Assembly (NCBI GenBank): GCA_031374115.1
Contig: JANMNO010000104.1
Location: 1-28,966 of the forward strand
Reading direction: 5' to 3'
DNA length: 28,966 nucleotides
Origin: JAKFWF01 sp031374115
Lineage (GTDB): Bacteria > Pseudomonadota > Alphaproteobacteria > Rhizobiales > Hyphomicrobiaceae
Below the pieces are notes generated by a model. It was not told where the DNA came from. It saw only the letters and a list, made by a program, of their open reading frames with translations, and did not search any database. How positions within the stretch are numbered: the first letter of the stretch is position 1; every line of letters starts with the position of its first letter. This document shows positions 1 through 7,339 of the stretch, piece after piece. Both the position numbers and the translations under genes were made by a program.

Positions 1-92
1 TGTTATTTGAGCTATACGAGAACGATTGACATTCGCGTCCCGCCGGTGTGGATCGCGCTGGTGAGTTCAATCGCGGTTCAAGGACGACCTCA

Positions 93-1082
93 GTGGCAGA
101 GACAGAAATTCGCAACTTCAACATCAACTTCGGCCCGCAGCACCCGGCCGCCCATGGCGTGCTGCGCCTGGTGCTCGAGCTCGACGGCGAAGTCGTGGAA
201 CGGGTCGATCCGCACATCGGGCTATTACACCGCGGCACCGAAAAACTGATCGAGCATAAGACTTACCTGCAGGCGATCGGCTATTTCGACCGGCTCGATT
301 ACGTCGCGCCGATGAACCAGGAGCACGCATTCTGCCTCGCCGCCGAGAAGCTCATTGGGATGTCGATCCCCTACCGCGCGCAGTTGATCCGGGTGCTCTA
401 CTCCGAGATCGGGCGCATTCTGTCGCATCTCCTCAACGTCACCACGCAGGCAATGGATGTCGGCGCGCTGACGCCCCCGCTGTGGGGTTTCGAGGAGCGC
501 GAGAAGCTCATGGTGTTTTATGAGCGCGCGTCCGGCAGCCGCATGCATGCAAAATACTTCCGTATCGGCGGCGTGCATCAAGACTTGCCCGAAAAGCTCG
601 TCGAGGACATTGCGGCCTGGATCGACCCCTTCCTCAAGGCCGTTGACGACATCGACACCTTGCTGACCGGGAACCGCATCTTCAAGCAGCGCAATGTGGA
701 TATCGGCGTGATCTCGCTCGATGACTGCTTCGCCTACGGTTTCTCTGGCGTCCTGGTACGCGGCTCAGGAGCGGCCTGGGACCTGCGCAAATCCCAGCCG
801 TACGAATGTTACGCTGAATTCGATTTCGACATTCCGATCGGCAAGAACGGCGATTGTTACGATCGCTATTTGATCCGCATGCAGGAAATGCGCGAGTCAG
901 CGAAGATCATGCGTCAGGCGTGCGCCAAGCTCATGTCGGATGCGGGTCGCGGGCCGGTCATGTCGTCCAACAAGAAGGTCGTGCCGCCGAAGCGCGCCGA
1001 GATGAAGCGCTCGATGGAAGCGTTGATCCACCACTTCAAGCTATACACCGAGGGCTTCCATGTGCCGGCGGGCGAGGTCTAA
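93..1082 (+). CDS. nuoD: NADH-quinone oxidoreductase subunit D (NuoD), truncated by an in-frame stop
   Basis: The product matches the 49-kDa subunit of respiratory complex I, which with NuoB lines the quinone pocket at the junction of the peripheral and membrane arms. Family-typical segments are visible: INFGPQHPAAHGVLRL near the N-terminus, HIGLLHRGTEKLIE, DYVAPMNQEHAFCLA, LSHLLNVTTQAMDVGA and RGSGAAWDLRKSQPYECY. I chose GTG 93 because AETEIRNFNINFGPQH starts the family there and AAGGA lies about 8 bases upstream; a GTG at 48 is in frame but adds a non-conserved extension. The frame stops at TAA 1080-1082 after GEV, giving 329 residues against about 396 for the family. Translation beyond the stop restores the missing conserved end. 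No recognisable nuoC tail precedes it and no nuoE follows. A broken paralogue is likelier than the sole working copy, but a sequencing error cannot be excluded. Confidence 0.85.
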   Translation: MAETEIRNFNINFGPQHPAAHGVLRLVLELDGEVVERVDPHIGLLHRGTEKLIEHKTYLQAIGYFDRLDYVAPMNQEHAFCLAAEKLIGMSIPYRAQLIRVLYSEIGRILSHLLNVTTQAMDVGALTPPLWGFEEREKLMVFYERASGSRMHAKYFRIGGVHQDLPEKLVEDIAAWIDPFLKAVDDIDTLLTGNRIFKQRNVDIGVISLDDCFAYGFSGVLVRGSGAAWDLRKSQPYECYAEFDFDIPIGKNGDCYDRYLIRMQEMRESAKIMRQACAKLMSDAGRGPVMSSNKKVVPPKRAEMKRSMEALIHHFKLYTEGFHVPAGEV

Positions 1083-1283
1083 ACGTGCGTCGAAGCGCCC
1101 AAGGGCGAGTTCGGCGTGTACCTGGTGTCGGACGGCTCGAACAAACCCTACCGCTGCAAGATCCGCGCGCCCGGCTTCCCTCACCTTGCCGCCATGGACT
1201 TTATGAATCGCGGCCACATGCTGGCCGACGTCAGCGCGATCCTCGGCAGCCTTGATATCGTATTCGGCGAGATCGATCGGTAG
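1083..1283 (+). pseudogene. nuoD: Detached C-terminal part of nuoD, in frame after the premature TAA
   Basis: Reading on in the nuoD frame gives TCVEAPKGEFGVYLVSDG, then KPYRCKIRAPGF, MDFMNRGHMLADVSAILGSL and the family ending DIVFGEIDR before TAG 1281-1283. That is 66 sense codons with no further stop or frameshift. With the upstream part the total is 396 residues, the normal NuoD length. The position taken by TAA is normally a tyrosine (GEVY), so one base change (TAC or TAT to TAA) explains it. The tail has no obvious ribosome binding site or start codon of its own and is probably not made unless the stop is read through. Confidence 0.85.
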
Positions 1284-1346
1284 CCGAAGACGACCGCCCG
1301 AAATTCGGCCCGACCGACAAGACGATCGTAATCCATCGGCATATCC

Positions 1347-3242
1347 TCACTCGGCCGCAGCCTTCTCCTCGCCGGCTTCTTTAGCGACGAAACCGCCGCT
1401 CTGGCGCGCCCACAAATTTGCATAGAGACCACCGCGCGACAGCAGCTCCGCGTGACTGCCATCTTCGACGATGCACCCCTTGTCGAGGATGATCAACCGG
1501 TCCATCGCCGCGATGGTTGACAGCCGATGGGCAATCGCGATCACGGTCTTGCCTGCCATCAAATTTTGAAACTGATCCTGGATCGCGGCTTCGACTTCGC
1601 TATCGAGTGCGCTGGTCGCCTCGTCAAGGATGAGGATCGGCGCGTCCTTCAGCAACACGCGCGCGATGGCGATCCGCTGACGTTGGCCGCCGGACAACTT
1701 GACGCCGCGCTCGCCGACGTGGGCTGCATAACCTTTGCGGCCCTTTTGATCTTCGAGCGCTGCAATGAACTCGTGCGCCTGGGCGCGCTTGGCAGCGGCA
1801 ATGGCTGCTGCTTCGCCTGCTTCCGGCCGCCCGTACAAAATGTTGTCCATCACCGATCGGTGCAGCAACGATGTATCCTGCGTTACCATGCCGATGTTCG
1901 CGCGCAGTGTATCCTGCGCGACGCCAGCGATGTCCTGACCGTCGATTAGAATGCGTCCGCCTTCGAGATCGTAGAATCGCAGCAACAGGTTGACCATCGT
2001 CGACTTGCCGGCACCGGAACGGCCAACGAGCCCGACCTTTTCACCGGGCCTGATCACCAGCGACATGTTCCCGATCACGCTGCCGCGCGTGCTCTCAAGC
2101 CGCTGCACGCGGCCATAGTGAAACGCCACGTTCTCGAAGCGGATCTCCCCCCGCGGCACGACGATTGCCGGTGCTTGTTCCTTGTCGACGACGTCGAGCG
2201 GACGCGAAATCGCCATCATGCTTTCCTGCACAACGCCAATACTGTCGAAGATGCTGGCCATCGTATACATAAACCAGCCCGACATGTTCATCAGCCGGAT
2301 GATCAACCCGGTGACGAGCGCGATCGCGCCTATGGTGACGAGCCCTTTCGACCACAGCCAAATCGCGAGCCACGTGGTGCCGACCAGCACGAGGCCATTC
2401 AGCGTCCAAAGGACCACTTCCATGATCGAGTTGAGCCGCAATTGCTGCTTGTAGCGATCAAGGAATTCGCTGAATGCACCACGCGCATATTCGTCTTCGC
2501 GCTCGGTGTGGGCGAACAGCTTGACGGTGGCCATGTTGGTGTAGCTGTCGACGATACGGCCGGTCAGCATCGAGCGCGCCTCCGACATTTCGGCCGACCG
2601 CTTCTCGATGCGCGGCACGAAGTACAACAGCGCGGCGATGTACCCGCCCAGCCAGATCAGGAGGGGGATCGCAAGCCGCCAATCGGCTTGGAAGAAGAGC
2701 AACAGCGCGCCGATCCAATGCACCAGAACCCAGACGACGACATCGCAGATATTGGCTGCGACGTCACGCACGGCTGGCCCTATCTGGATGACGCGGGTGG
2801 CGACCCGTCCGGCGAAATCGTTCTGGAAGAACCCCAAACTTTGTCGCAGCACATAGCGATGCGCGAGCCAGCGCGTGCGGATGTTGATCGGGCCCTGGAT
2901 CATCTGTTGCTTCAATAGATCGGCGATCGCCGACATGATCGGGCGCAGAACGAGCGCGAGCACGGTCATGAAGATCAACTCGCCGGCGTGATCGGCGAGG
3001 AACGTATCGGGGGACTTCGCATCCTTCATCAAGTCGACGATGCGGGCGACGAATGCCATCACCGCAACTTCGAGACCAGCAAGGATAAGTGTAGCGCTGG
3101 TGAGGAGTGCAAACGCCCACCAAACGGGGCCCAGGTAGTGCCAAAAGAACGGCAACAACTTGTCGGGAGGGCGGGTGATGGGCTCGTTGCGCGCAAACGG
3201 ATCGATGCGCGTTTCAAACCAATTAAAGATACGTTCAAGCAT
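1347..3242 (-). CDS. ABC transporter, fused permease and ATPase (MsbA/multidrug exporter type)
   Basis: A 631-residue half transporter with an N-terminal six-helix exporter domain (about residues 35-330) and a C-terminal nucleotide-binding domain (about 365-610). Visible ATPase motifs are Walker A GRSGAGKST at 407-415, Q-loop glutamine 455, signature LSGGQ at 516-520, Walker B ILILDE at 536-541 and H-loop histidine 572. Such proteins dimerise in the inner membrane and export lipids, drugs or peptides; the substrate cannot be told from sequence. The N-terminus has a hydrophilic leader of about 30 residues before the first helix, and the C-terminus is a short Ala/Glu tail. AAGG stands about 7 bases before the ATG. 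It is transcribed alone, divergent from hemF across 184 bases, and ends 63 bases from the broken nuoD. Confidence 0.93.
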   Translation of the reverse strand: MLERIFNWFETRIDPFARNEPITRPPDKLLPFFWHYLGPVWWAFALLTSATLILAGLEVAVMAFVARIVDLMKDAKSPDTFLADHAGELIFMTVLALVLRPIMSAIADLLKQQMIQGPINIRTRWLAHRYVLRQSLGFFQNDFAGRVATRVIQIGPAVRDVAANICDVVVWVLVHWIGALLLFFQADWRLAIPLLIWLGGYIAALLYFVPRIEKRSAEMSEARSMLTGRIVDSYTNMATVKLFAHTEREDEYARGAFSEFLDRYKQQLRLNSIMEVVLWTLNGLVLVGTTWLAIWLWSKGLVTIGAIALVTGLIIRLMNMSGWFMYTMASIFDSIGVVQESMMAISRPLDVVDKEQAPAIVVPRGEIRFENVAFHYGRVQRLESTRGSVIGNMSLVIRPGEKVGLVGRSGAGKSTMVNLLLRFYDLEGGRILIDGQDIAGVAQDTLRANIGMVTQDTSLLHRSVMDNILYGRPEAGEAAAIAAAKRAQAHEFIAALEDQKGRKGYAAHVGERGVKLSGGQRQRIAIARVLLKDAPILILDEATSALDSEVEAAIQDQFQNLMAGKTVIAIAHRLSTIAAMDRLIILDKGCIVEDGSHAELLSRGGLYANLWARQSGGFVAKEAGEEKAAAE

Positions 3243-3295
3243 GAGATCGACCTTAGGACCTTTTAAGCGCTGCCGTCACGTTGAGGTCGCGTCCA

Positions 3296-3309
3296 TTGAT
3301 TACGCGCAA
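3296..3309. promoter_or_regulatory. Candidate FNR/FixK-type box between the ABC transporter and hemF
   Basis: TTGATTACGCGCAA fits the 14-base pattern TTG(A/C)-N6-(T/G)CAA that I recall for FixK2/FnrL regulators of alphaproteobacteria. It lies 117 bases before hemF and 53 bases before the divergent ABC transporter. Heme biosynthesis genes are known targets of this family, which makes hemF the likelier target. The left half is a full TTGAT; the right half CGCAA is weaker. A match this short can occur by chance. Confidence 0.35.
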
Positions 3310-3426
3310 CGCAAACGGCAAAAACGAGCGCAATCTCCGCTTGGCCGCGGAGGCACCGGATCGGCATTTGTTCAATGATGAAGTCTCGATTACGCTGGGA
3401 ACCCGACGAAACCATGACCGAAGTGC

Positions 3427-4365
3427 ATGCCGATGAAACCTGACCTCGCCTCCTTTACGCCAATTGACGCAGCGACCATCGATGGCAACAAGGCTGCAGC
3501 GCGCGCTTGGTTCGAACGCTTGCGCGACGATATCGTTGCAGCCTTGGAAAAGGTCGAGGACGATCTCCCTGCTAGCGCTGCCGGTGGCAAACTCACCCCC
3601 GGCCGGTTCGTTCGCACACCGTGGGAGCGCACCGATCATTCTGGAGCCAAAGGCGGCGGCGGCGTCATGAGCATGATGGCCGGTCGTGTATTCGAAAAAG
3701 TCGGCGTGCACACTTCCACCGTTCATGGCGAGTTCGCGCCGGAATTCCGCAAGCAGATCCCTGGTGCCGATAGCGATCCCAGGTTCTGGGCATCGGGCAT
3801 TTCGTTGATTGCTCACCCCTGCAATCCAAACGTCCCAGCAGTGCACATGAACACGCGCATGGTCGTCACGACCAAATGGTGGATGGGTGGGGGCGCGGAT
3901 TTGACACCGGTACTCGACAAGCGCCGCACGCAGGACGATCCAGATACGGTCGCATTTCATGCCGCGATGAAAGCGCCGTGCGATGCCCACGCGATTGGCG
4001 ACTACGGCCGCTACAAGAAATGGTGTGACGAGTATTTTTACCTGCCGCATCGCCATGAAATGCGCGGCATCGGCGGGATCTTTTACGATTATCTATCGCC
4101 AGCAGCGAAAGACGGCGGCTTCGACGCGGCCTTGGCGTTCACGCAGGACGTAGGGGGCGCCTTTCGCGACATCTACCCCGAACTCGTTCGCCGTAACTTT
4201 GCGCGCAAGTTCACCGGACCCCAGCGCGAGGAGCAATTGATCCGCCGGGGCCGATATGTCGAGTTCAACTTGCTTTACGATCGTGGCACGATCTTTGGAC
4301 TGAAGACCGGCGGCAACGTCGCCTCGATCCTGTCATCCATGCCGCCAGTTGTGAAATGGCCATGA
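3427..4365 (+). CDS. hemF: Oxygen-dependent coproporphyrinogen III oxidase (HemF)
   Basis: Converts coproporphyrinogen III to protoporphyrinogen IX by two oxidative decarboxylations using O2, a late step of heme synthesis in the cytoplasm. The 312 residues match the family's usual length. Conserved blocks include HMNTR at 140-144, GGGADLTP at 154-161, RGIGGIFYD at 213-221 and GRYVEFNLLYDRGT at 275-288, the last two being the HemF signature regions. The start is ATG 3427 or ATG 3433; an in-frame TGA at 3415-3417 rules out anything earlier, and no convincing Shine-Dalgarno sequence is seen. Its own promoter is not obvious, but a candidate FNR/FixK box lies upstream. The gene is alone on its strand before the toxin-antitoxin promoter. 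Confidence 0.96.
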   Translation: MPMKPDLASFTPIDAATIDGNKAAARAWFERLRDDIVAALEKVEDDLPASAAGGKLTPGRFVRTPWERTDHSGAKGGGGVMSMMAGRVFEKVGVHTSTVHGEFAPEFRKQIPGADSDPRFWASGISLIAHPCNPNVPAVHMNTRMVVTTKWWMGGGADLTPVLDKRRTQDDPDTVAFHAAMKAPCDAHAIGDYGRYKKWCDEYFYLPHRHEMRGIGGIFYDYLSPAAKDGGFDAALAFTQDVGGAFRDIYPELVRRNFARKFTGPQREEQLIRRGRYVEFNLLYDRGTIFGLKTGGNVASILSSMPPVVKWP

Positions 4366-4396
4366 GGGAAATGGGGCTAACAAGCCGTTTTCCAGC

Positions 4397-4425
4397 TTGA
4401 CAATAATATCAATATTGGTATATTA
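4397..4425 (+). promoter_or_regulatory. Promoter and candidate autoregulatory operator of higBA
   Basis: A perfect -35 TTGACA (4397-4402) is followed after 16 bases by TATATT (4419-4424). Overlying the -10 and spacer is an inverted repeat, TAATAT (4404-4409) and ATATTA (4420-4425), around the small palindrome CAATATTG (4410-4417). This is the sort of site where a HigA-type antitoxin represses its own operon. The toxin ATG begins at 4429, only 4 bases after the -10, so transcription should start at or next to the start codon and give an mRNA with essentially no leader. Confidence 0.6.
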
Positions 4426-4428
4426 CGG

Positions 4429-4776
4429 ATGCTAAGCTGGACCGTTACTACGCTGAACGAAATCGTTGACGCAGAAATCGAAGCCCTTCCCGCTGATATA
4501 CGCGCCAGACTGGTGCGACTATCTGAAATCATCGCGAAGCACGGACTCAGTTCTCTGCCTCGCGATTCAGTCGACCACTTGGGAGACAGGCTTTGGGAGT
4601 TGCGGATCAGAGGAAAAGCAGGAATTTCCAGAGCCATCTACGTGACTGCTTCCGGGCAGCGTGTCGTGATCGTGAAGGCCTTCATCAAGAAAACGCAAAA
4701 GACGCCGGAACGAGAACTCAGGCTAGCCCGTGAGCGGCAAAGAGGGTCAAATGACCAAGCTTATGGATCTGCATAA
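4429..4776 (+). CDS. higB: RelE/HigB-family toxin (phage Gp49-like)
   Basis: A 115-residue basic protein resembling the HigB/Gp49-like branch of the RelE superfamily, ribosome-dependent mRNA endonucleases that slow translation under stress. The pattern W-V at the start, EIEALPADIRARLVRLSEII, LWELRIRGKAGISRAIYV and VVIVKAFIKKTQKTPERELRLARER is typical of this group, which has the order toxin first, antitoxin second. The basic C-terminal region carries the likely RNA-contacting residues. The ATG lies immediately after the -10 box, implying leaderless translation; no later start keeps the conserved tryptophan. The end overlaps the antitoxin start by 26 bases, so the two genes are translationally linked. 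The last dozen residues lie within the overlap and may be dispensable. Confidence 0.85.
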   Translation: MLSWTVTTLNEIVDAEIEALPADIRARLVRLSEIIAKHGLSSLPRDSVDHLGDRLWELRIRGKAGISRAIYVTASGQRVVIVKAFIKKTQKTPERELRLARERQRGSNDQAYGSA

Positions 4777-5050
4777 GAAGTGGATGCGCGATGAGAAGTA
4801 CCGCTCGGAATACGACGCCCTAGAGGACGAGTTCGCACTCGCTTCCGCGTTGATCGAAGCGCGTTCCCGGGCCGGGTTGACCCAGGGGGAGTTGGCCGAA
4901 AAAATGGCCACATCTCAAAGCGCGATTGCACGAATGGAAAGTGGTAAAACGATTCCATCAGGTACGACGCTGAAACGATTTGCCCGAGCGACGGATACAA
5001 AGCTACGCATCACGTTTATGCCCGCGAAGGCAGCAAAGAAGAGCGCGTGA
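4751..5050 (+). CDS. higA: HigA-type antitoxin, XRE-family helix-turn-helix protein
   Basis: A 99-residue protein with an HTH_XRE domain in its second half: ALIEARSRAGLTQGELAEKM then ATSQSAIARMESGKTIPSGTTLKRFARA is a classic helix-turn-helix with the TQGELA and SQSAIARME helices. Antitoxins of this type bind and neutralise the HigB toxin and repress the shared promoter. I place the start at ATG 4751, preceded by AGAGGG at a short distance, rather than the GTG at 4730 that lacks one. It overlaps the toxin gene and ends with a lysine-rich tail. The N-terminal segment MTKLMDLHKKWMRDEKYRSEYDA probably forms the toxin-binding helix (an inference). Confidence 0.88.
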   Translation: MTKLMDLHKKWMRDEKYRSEYDALEDEFALASALIEARSRAGLTQGELAEKMATSQSAIARMESGKTIPSGTTLKRFARATDTKLRITFMPAKAAKKSA

Positions 5051-5061
5051 TGGCAACCACA

Positions 5062-5123
5062 TTGACAATCGCATTACCCTTGGCGCAATAATCCCGTCAC
5101 GGGACCACAAGCGGCCGTCCCGT
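5062..5123 (+). promoter_or_regulatory. Candidate promoter and inverted repeat upstream of chrBA
   Basis: TTGACA (5062-5067) is followed after 18 bases by CAATAA (5086-5091), a plausible sigma-70 promoter with a long spacer. Just downstream is a perfect 7-base inverted repeat, ACGGGAC (5099-5105) and GTCCCGT (5117-5123), separated by 11 bases, which overlaps a smaller one, CCCG-TCA-CGGG (5093-5103). The repeats lie where an operator would block transcription, or would form a hairpin in the mRNA leader. No T-run follows, so a terminator for higBA is unlikely. The chrB start is at 5193 after GGAAGG. Confidence 0.4.
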
Positions 5124-5192
5124 TAGGCTCCAGTTGCGGTAACGCAGCCTCGCCCAAGCGCCGCGCCATCCCGATCTTGGAAGGCGCCAGCC

Positions 5193-6014
5193 ATGGGTAC
5201 ATTTTCAATCTCGCCAATCGATCTCTACAAGCTCATCGGCACAGCCGATGCGCCGCTGATATACGATGTCTGCAAGTGCGAAGATTACGACACGCTTGCC
5301 CGCATGCTGCCAGGAGCGCGCTGGCGTGATCACCAGCGAACGGCCGAATGGATCGGCGAAATCGGGCACGGACAAAGGATCGTGGTCGTCTGTGTCAAGG
5401 GCATGAAAGTCAGCCAGGCGGCAGCAGCCGAGCTTCGCCTTCGCGGCGTCGATGCCTGCATCCTCGAAGGCGGCAATCTCGCATGGGAGGCGGCCGGTTT
5501 GCCGACCGTGCTCAAGACCCGCGGTCTTGGCAATCGCGAGGCCAAAGCATCGCGTTGGGTGACGCGCGTTCGCCCGAAGATCGATCGCATCGCCTGTCCG
5601 TGGCTGATCAGCCGTTTTCTCGATCCGGCCGCACGCTTCTTCTTTGTCAATCCGGACCAAGTTGCCAACGCCGCGCTCGAGCTCGAAGCGATCCCCTATG
5701 ATATCGATGGTGTCGAACTTACGCACCGGGGCGAAACCTGTTCGTTCGACACGATCATCACCGAGTTCGGGATAAAGGATGCGGGCCTAGATCGGGTGGC
5801 TCGCATCGTGCGCGGCGCGGATACTGCACGCCTCGACTTGGAACCTGAGGCTGCTGGTTTGCTTGCGATATCGCTCGGCATCTCGCACATGGCGGGTCCT
5901 GATGATTCAATCGCGCTAGAGCGAGGGTTCCCAGTATACGATGCACTCTACTCCTGGGCCCGGTTCGCTGCCGGAGAAACGCACAACTGGCCGTCGCCAA
6001 AGAAGCCAGCCTGA
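5193..6014 (+). CDS. chrB: Rhodanese domain fused to ChrB chromate-resistance domain
   Basis: A 273-residue two-domain cytoplasmic protein. Residues 1-110 form a rhodanese-like domain: LIYDV with Asp25 and an active-site loop VVVCVKGMKVS with Cys67 in the position of the catalytic cysteine. Residues 117-265 match the ChrB C-terminal domain, with SRWVTRVRPKIDRIACPWLISRFLDPAARFFFV, ETCSFDTIITEFG and LYSWARFAAGETHNW blocks. ChrB-domain proteins accompany ChrA pumps; they have been described as chromate-responsive regulators or accessory reductases, and the role of this rhodanese version is not settled. GGAAGG precedes the ATG. It ends 10 bases before chrA with GAGG in between, so the two form one operon. 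The gene symbol reflects the C-terminal domain only. Confidence 0.85.
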   Translation: MGTFSISPIDLYKLIGTADAPLIYDVCKCEDYDTLARMLPGARWRDHQRTAEWIGEIGHGQRIVVVCVKGMKVSQAAAAELRLRGVDACILEGGNLAWEAAGLPTVLKTRGLGNREAKASRWVTRVRPKIDRIACPWLISRFLDPAARFFFVNPDQVANAALELEAIPYDIDGVELTHRGETCSFDTIITEFGIKDAGLDRVARIVRGADTARLDLEPEAAGLLAISLGISHMAGPDDSIALERGFPVYDALYSWARFAAGETHNWPSPKKPA

Positions 6015-6024
6015 GGATCGGGAC

Positions 6025-7335
6025 ATGCAATTCCAAACGATTGCGGGCACGGCCACGCCACAACCGACATTCAACGAAGCGCTCCGCGTATGGCTCAAGA
6101 TCGGCTTATTGTCATTCGGTGGGCCGGCCGGACAAATCGCGCTGATGCATCGCGTTCTGGTCGACGAAAAAAAGTGGATCGACGAGCCGCGCGACCACTC
6201 GGCGTTAAACTTTTGCATGTTGCTGCCGGGGCCTGAGGCGATGCAACTGGCGACCTACGTCGGCTGGCGGTTGCACGGATTGAAAGGCGGATTGGCAGCC
6301 GGACTGTTGTTCGTCCTGCCGGGGGCGCTGGTCGTGCTCGCTTTATCGATGGCCTACGCAGCGTTTGGCAAATTACCGCTTGCCGAGGCGTTGTTTATCG
6401 GCGTGAAGGCGGCGGTGTTGGCGATCGTTGTCGAGGCCCTGCTGCGCGTTGCCAAACGATCGCTCAAGGGCAACGTCGACTGGATCATTGCGGGATTGGC
6501 ATTTCTTGCGATCTTCGCTCTGCAAGTACCATTCCCGATCATCGTGCTGACGGCGGCTTTGTTCGGACTTTGGCGCGGACGCGGTCTGAAGCCTATCCTG
6601 CCGGCAACCGCGATCGCATCGGTTTCCTGGAAAGAGACCCTGCGCACGGTCGCAATCTGGCTCGCACTATGGATCCTGCCGCTGTTAGGCGTCACGATGA
6701 TCTTCGGTGGCGATCATGTGTTGGCGAAACTCGCGCTGTTCTTTTCGAAACTTGCCGTCGTGACCTTCGGCGGCGCCTATGCGGTGCTCGCCTACATGGC
6801 GCAGGACGTGGTGCAGGTCTACGGTTGGCTCAAGCCCGGCGAGATGCTCGACGGTTTGGGGCTCGCCGAAACGACGCCAGGTCCGCTCATCCTGGTCACT
6901 CAATTCGTGGGTTATCTTGCAGCACACCGTTTTGGCGGCGGCTCAGCGGTCACGATGGGAATGCTCGGCGCGCTCGTCACGTTGTGGGCAACGTTCGCAC
7001 CATGCTTCCTATGGATATTCGCGGGCGCACCTTACCTCGAGCGCTTGAACAATGAGCCGCGGCTCAAGTCCGCGTTGTCGGCGGTGACCGCTGCGGTCGT
7101 CGGCGTAATACTGAACCTCACCGTGTGGTTCGCACTCAATGTGCTGTTCGCCAAAGTCAGCAATGTCGATGCCGGGCCGCTGCACCTTCAACTGCCGGAG
7201 CTAGCTTCCGCGAATTGGCGCACGTTCTTCCTGTCGGCACTGGCCTTCACGCTGATGTTTGCACTGCATCGCGGCGTCATAACGACGCTCGGAATCTGTG
7301 CCGGCTTGGCCATGCTTTGGCACTTCGCCATGTGA
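6025..7335 (+). CDS. chrA: Chromate efflux transporter ChrA
   Basis: A 436-residue inner-membrane protein of the CHR family, which exports chromate using the proton motive force. It shows the internal duplication of long ChrA proteins: LSFGGPAGQIALMHR and MLLPGPEAMQLATYVGWRL in the first half are echoed by VTFGGAYAVLAYMAQ and TTPGPLILVTQFVGYLA in the second. About ten to twelve hydrophobic segments are visible. The frame stays open upstream to 5941, but that part overlaps chrB, while ATG 6025 has GAGG eight bases before it and starts the family homology about 15 residues later. It ends 4 bases before the stop of the convergent corA, leaving no room for a conventional terminator. Confidence 0.95.
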   Translation: MQFQTIAGTATPQPTFNEALRVWLKIGLLSFGGPAGQIALMHRVLVDEKKWIDEPRDHSALNFCMLLPGPEAMQLATYVGWRLHGLKGGLAAGLLFVLPGALVVLALSMAYAAFGKLPLAEALFIGVKAAVLAIVVEALLRVAKRSLKGNVDWIIAGLAFLAIFALQVPFPIIVLTAALFGLWRGRGLKPILPATAIASVSWKETLRTVAIWLALWILPLLGVTMIFGGDHVLAKLALFFSKLAVVTFGGAYAVLAYMAQDVVQVYGWLKPGEMLDGLGLAETTPGPLILVTQFVGYLAAHRFGGGSAVTMGMLGALVTLWATFAPCFLWIFAGAPYLERLNNEPRLKSALSAVTAAVVGVILNLTVWFALNVLFAKVSNVDAGPLHLQLPELASANWRTFFLSALAFTLMFALHRGVITTLGICAGLAMLWHFAM

Positions 7336-7339
7336 CGTT

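Noticed and set aside
1..30. Possible C-terminal end of an upstream gene (frame ending in TGA at 28-30)
   Set aside because: Only nine codons are visible and they do not resemble the NuoC C-terminus; too short to support.
2118..2918. Long open frame (266 codons) on the plus strand inside the ABC transporter gene
   Set aside because: Antisense to a gene with full ABC motifs; its translation is rich in Asp, Arg and His with no recognisable domain, as expected of a shadow frame in GC-rich DNA.
3253..4056. 267-codon minus-strand frame over hemF
   Set aside because: Complement of a clearly conserved hemF; no family resemblance and no promoter or ribosome site.
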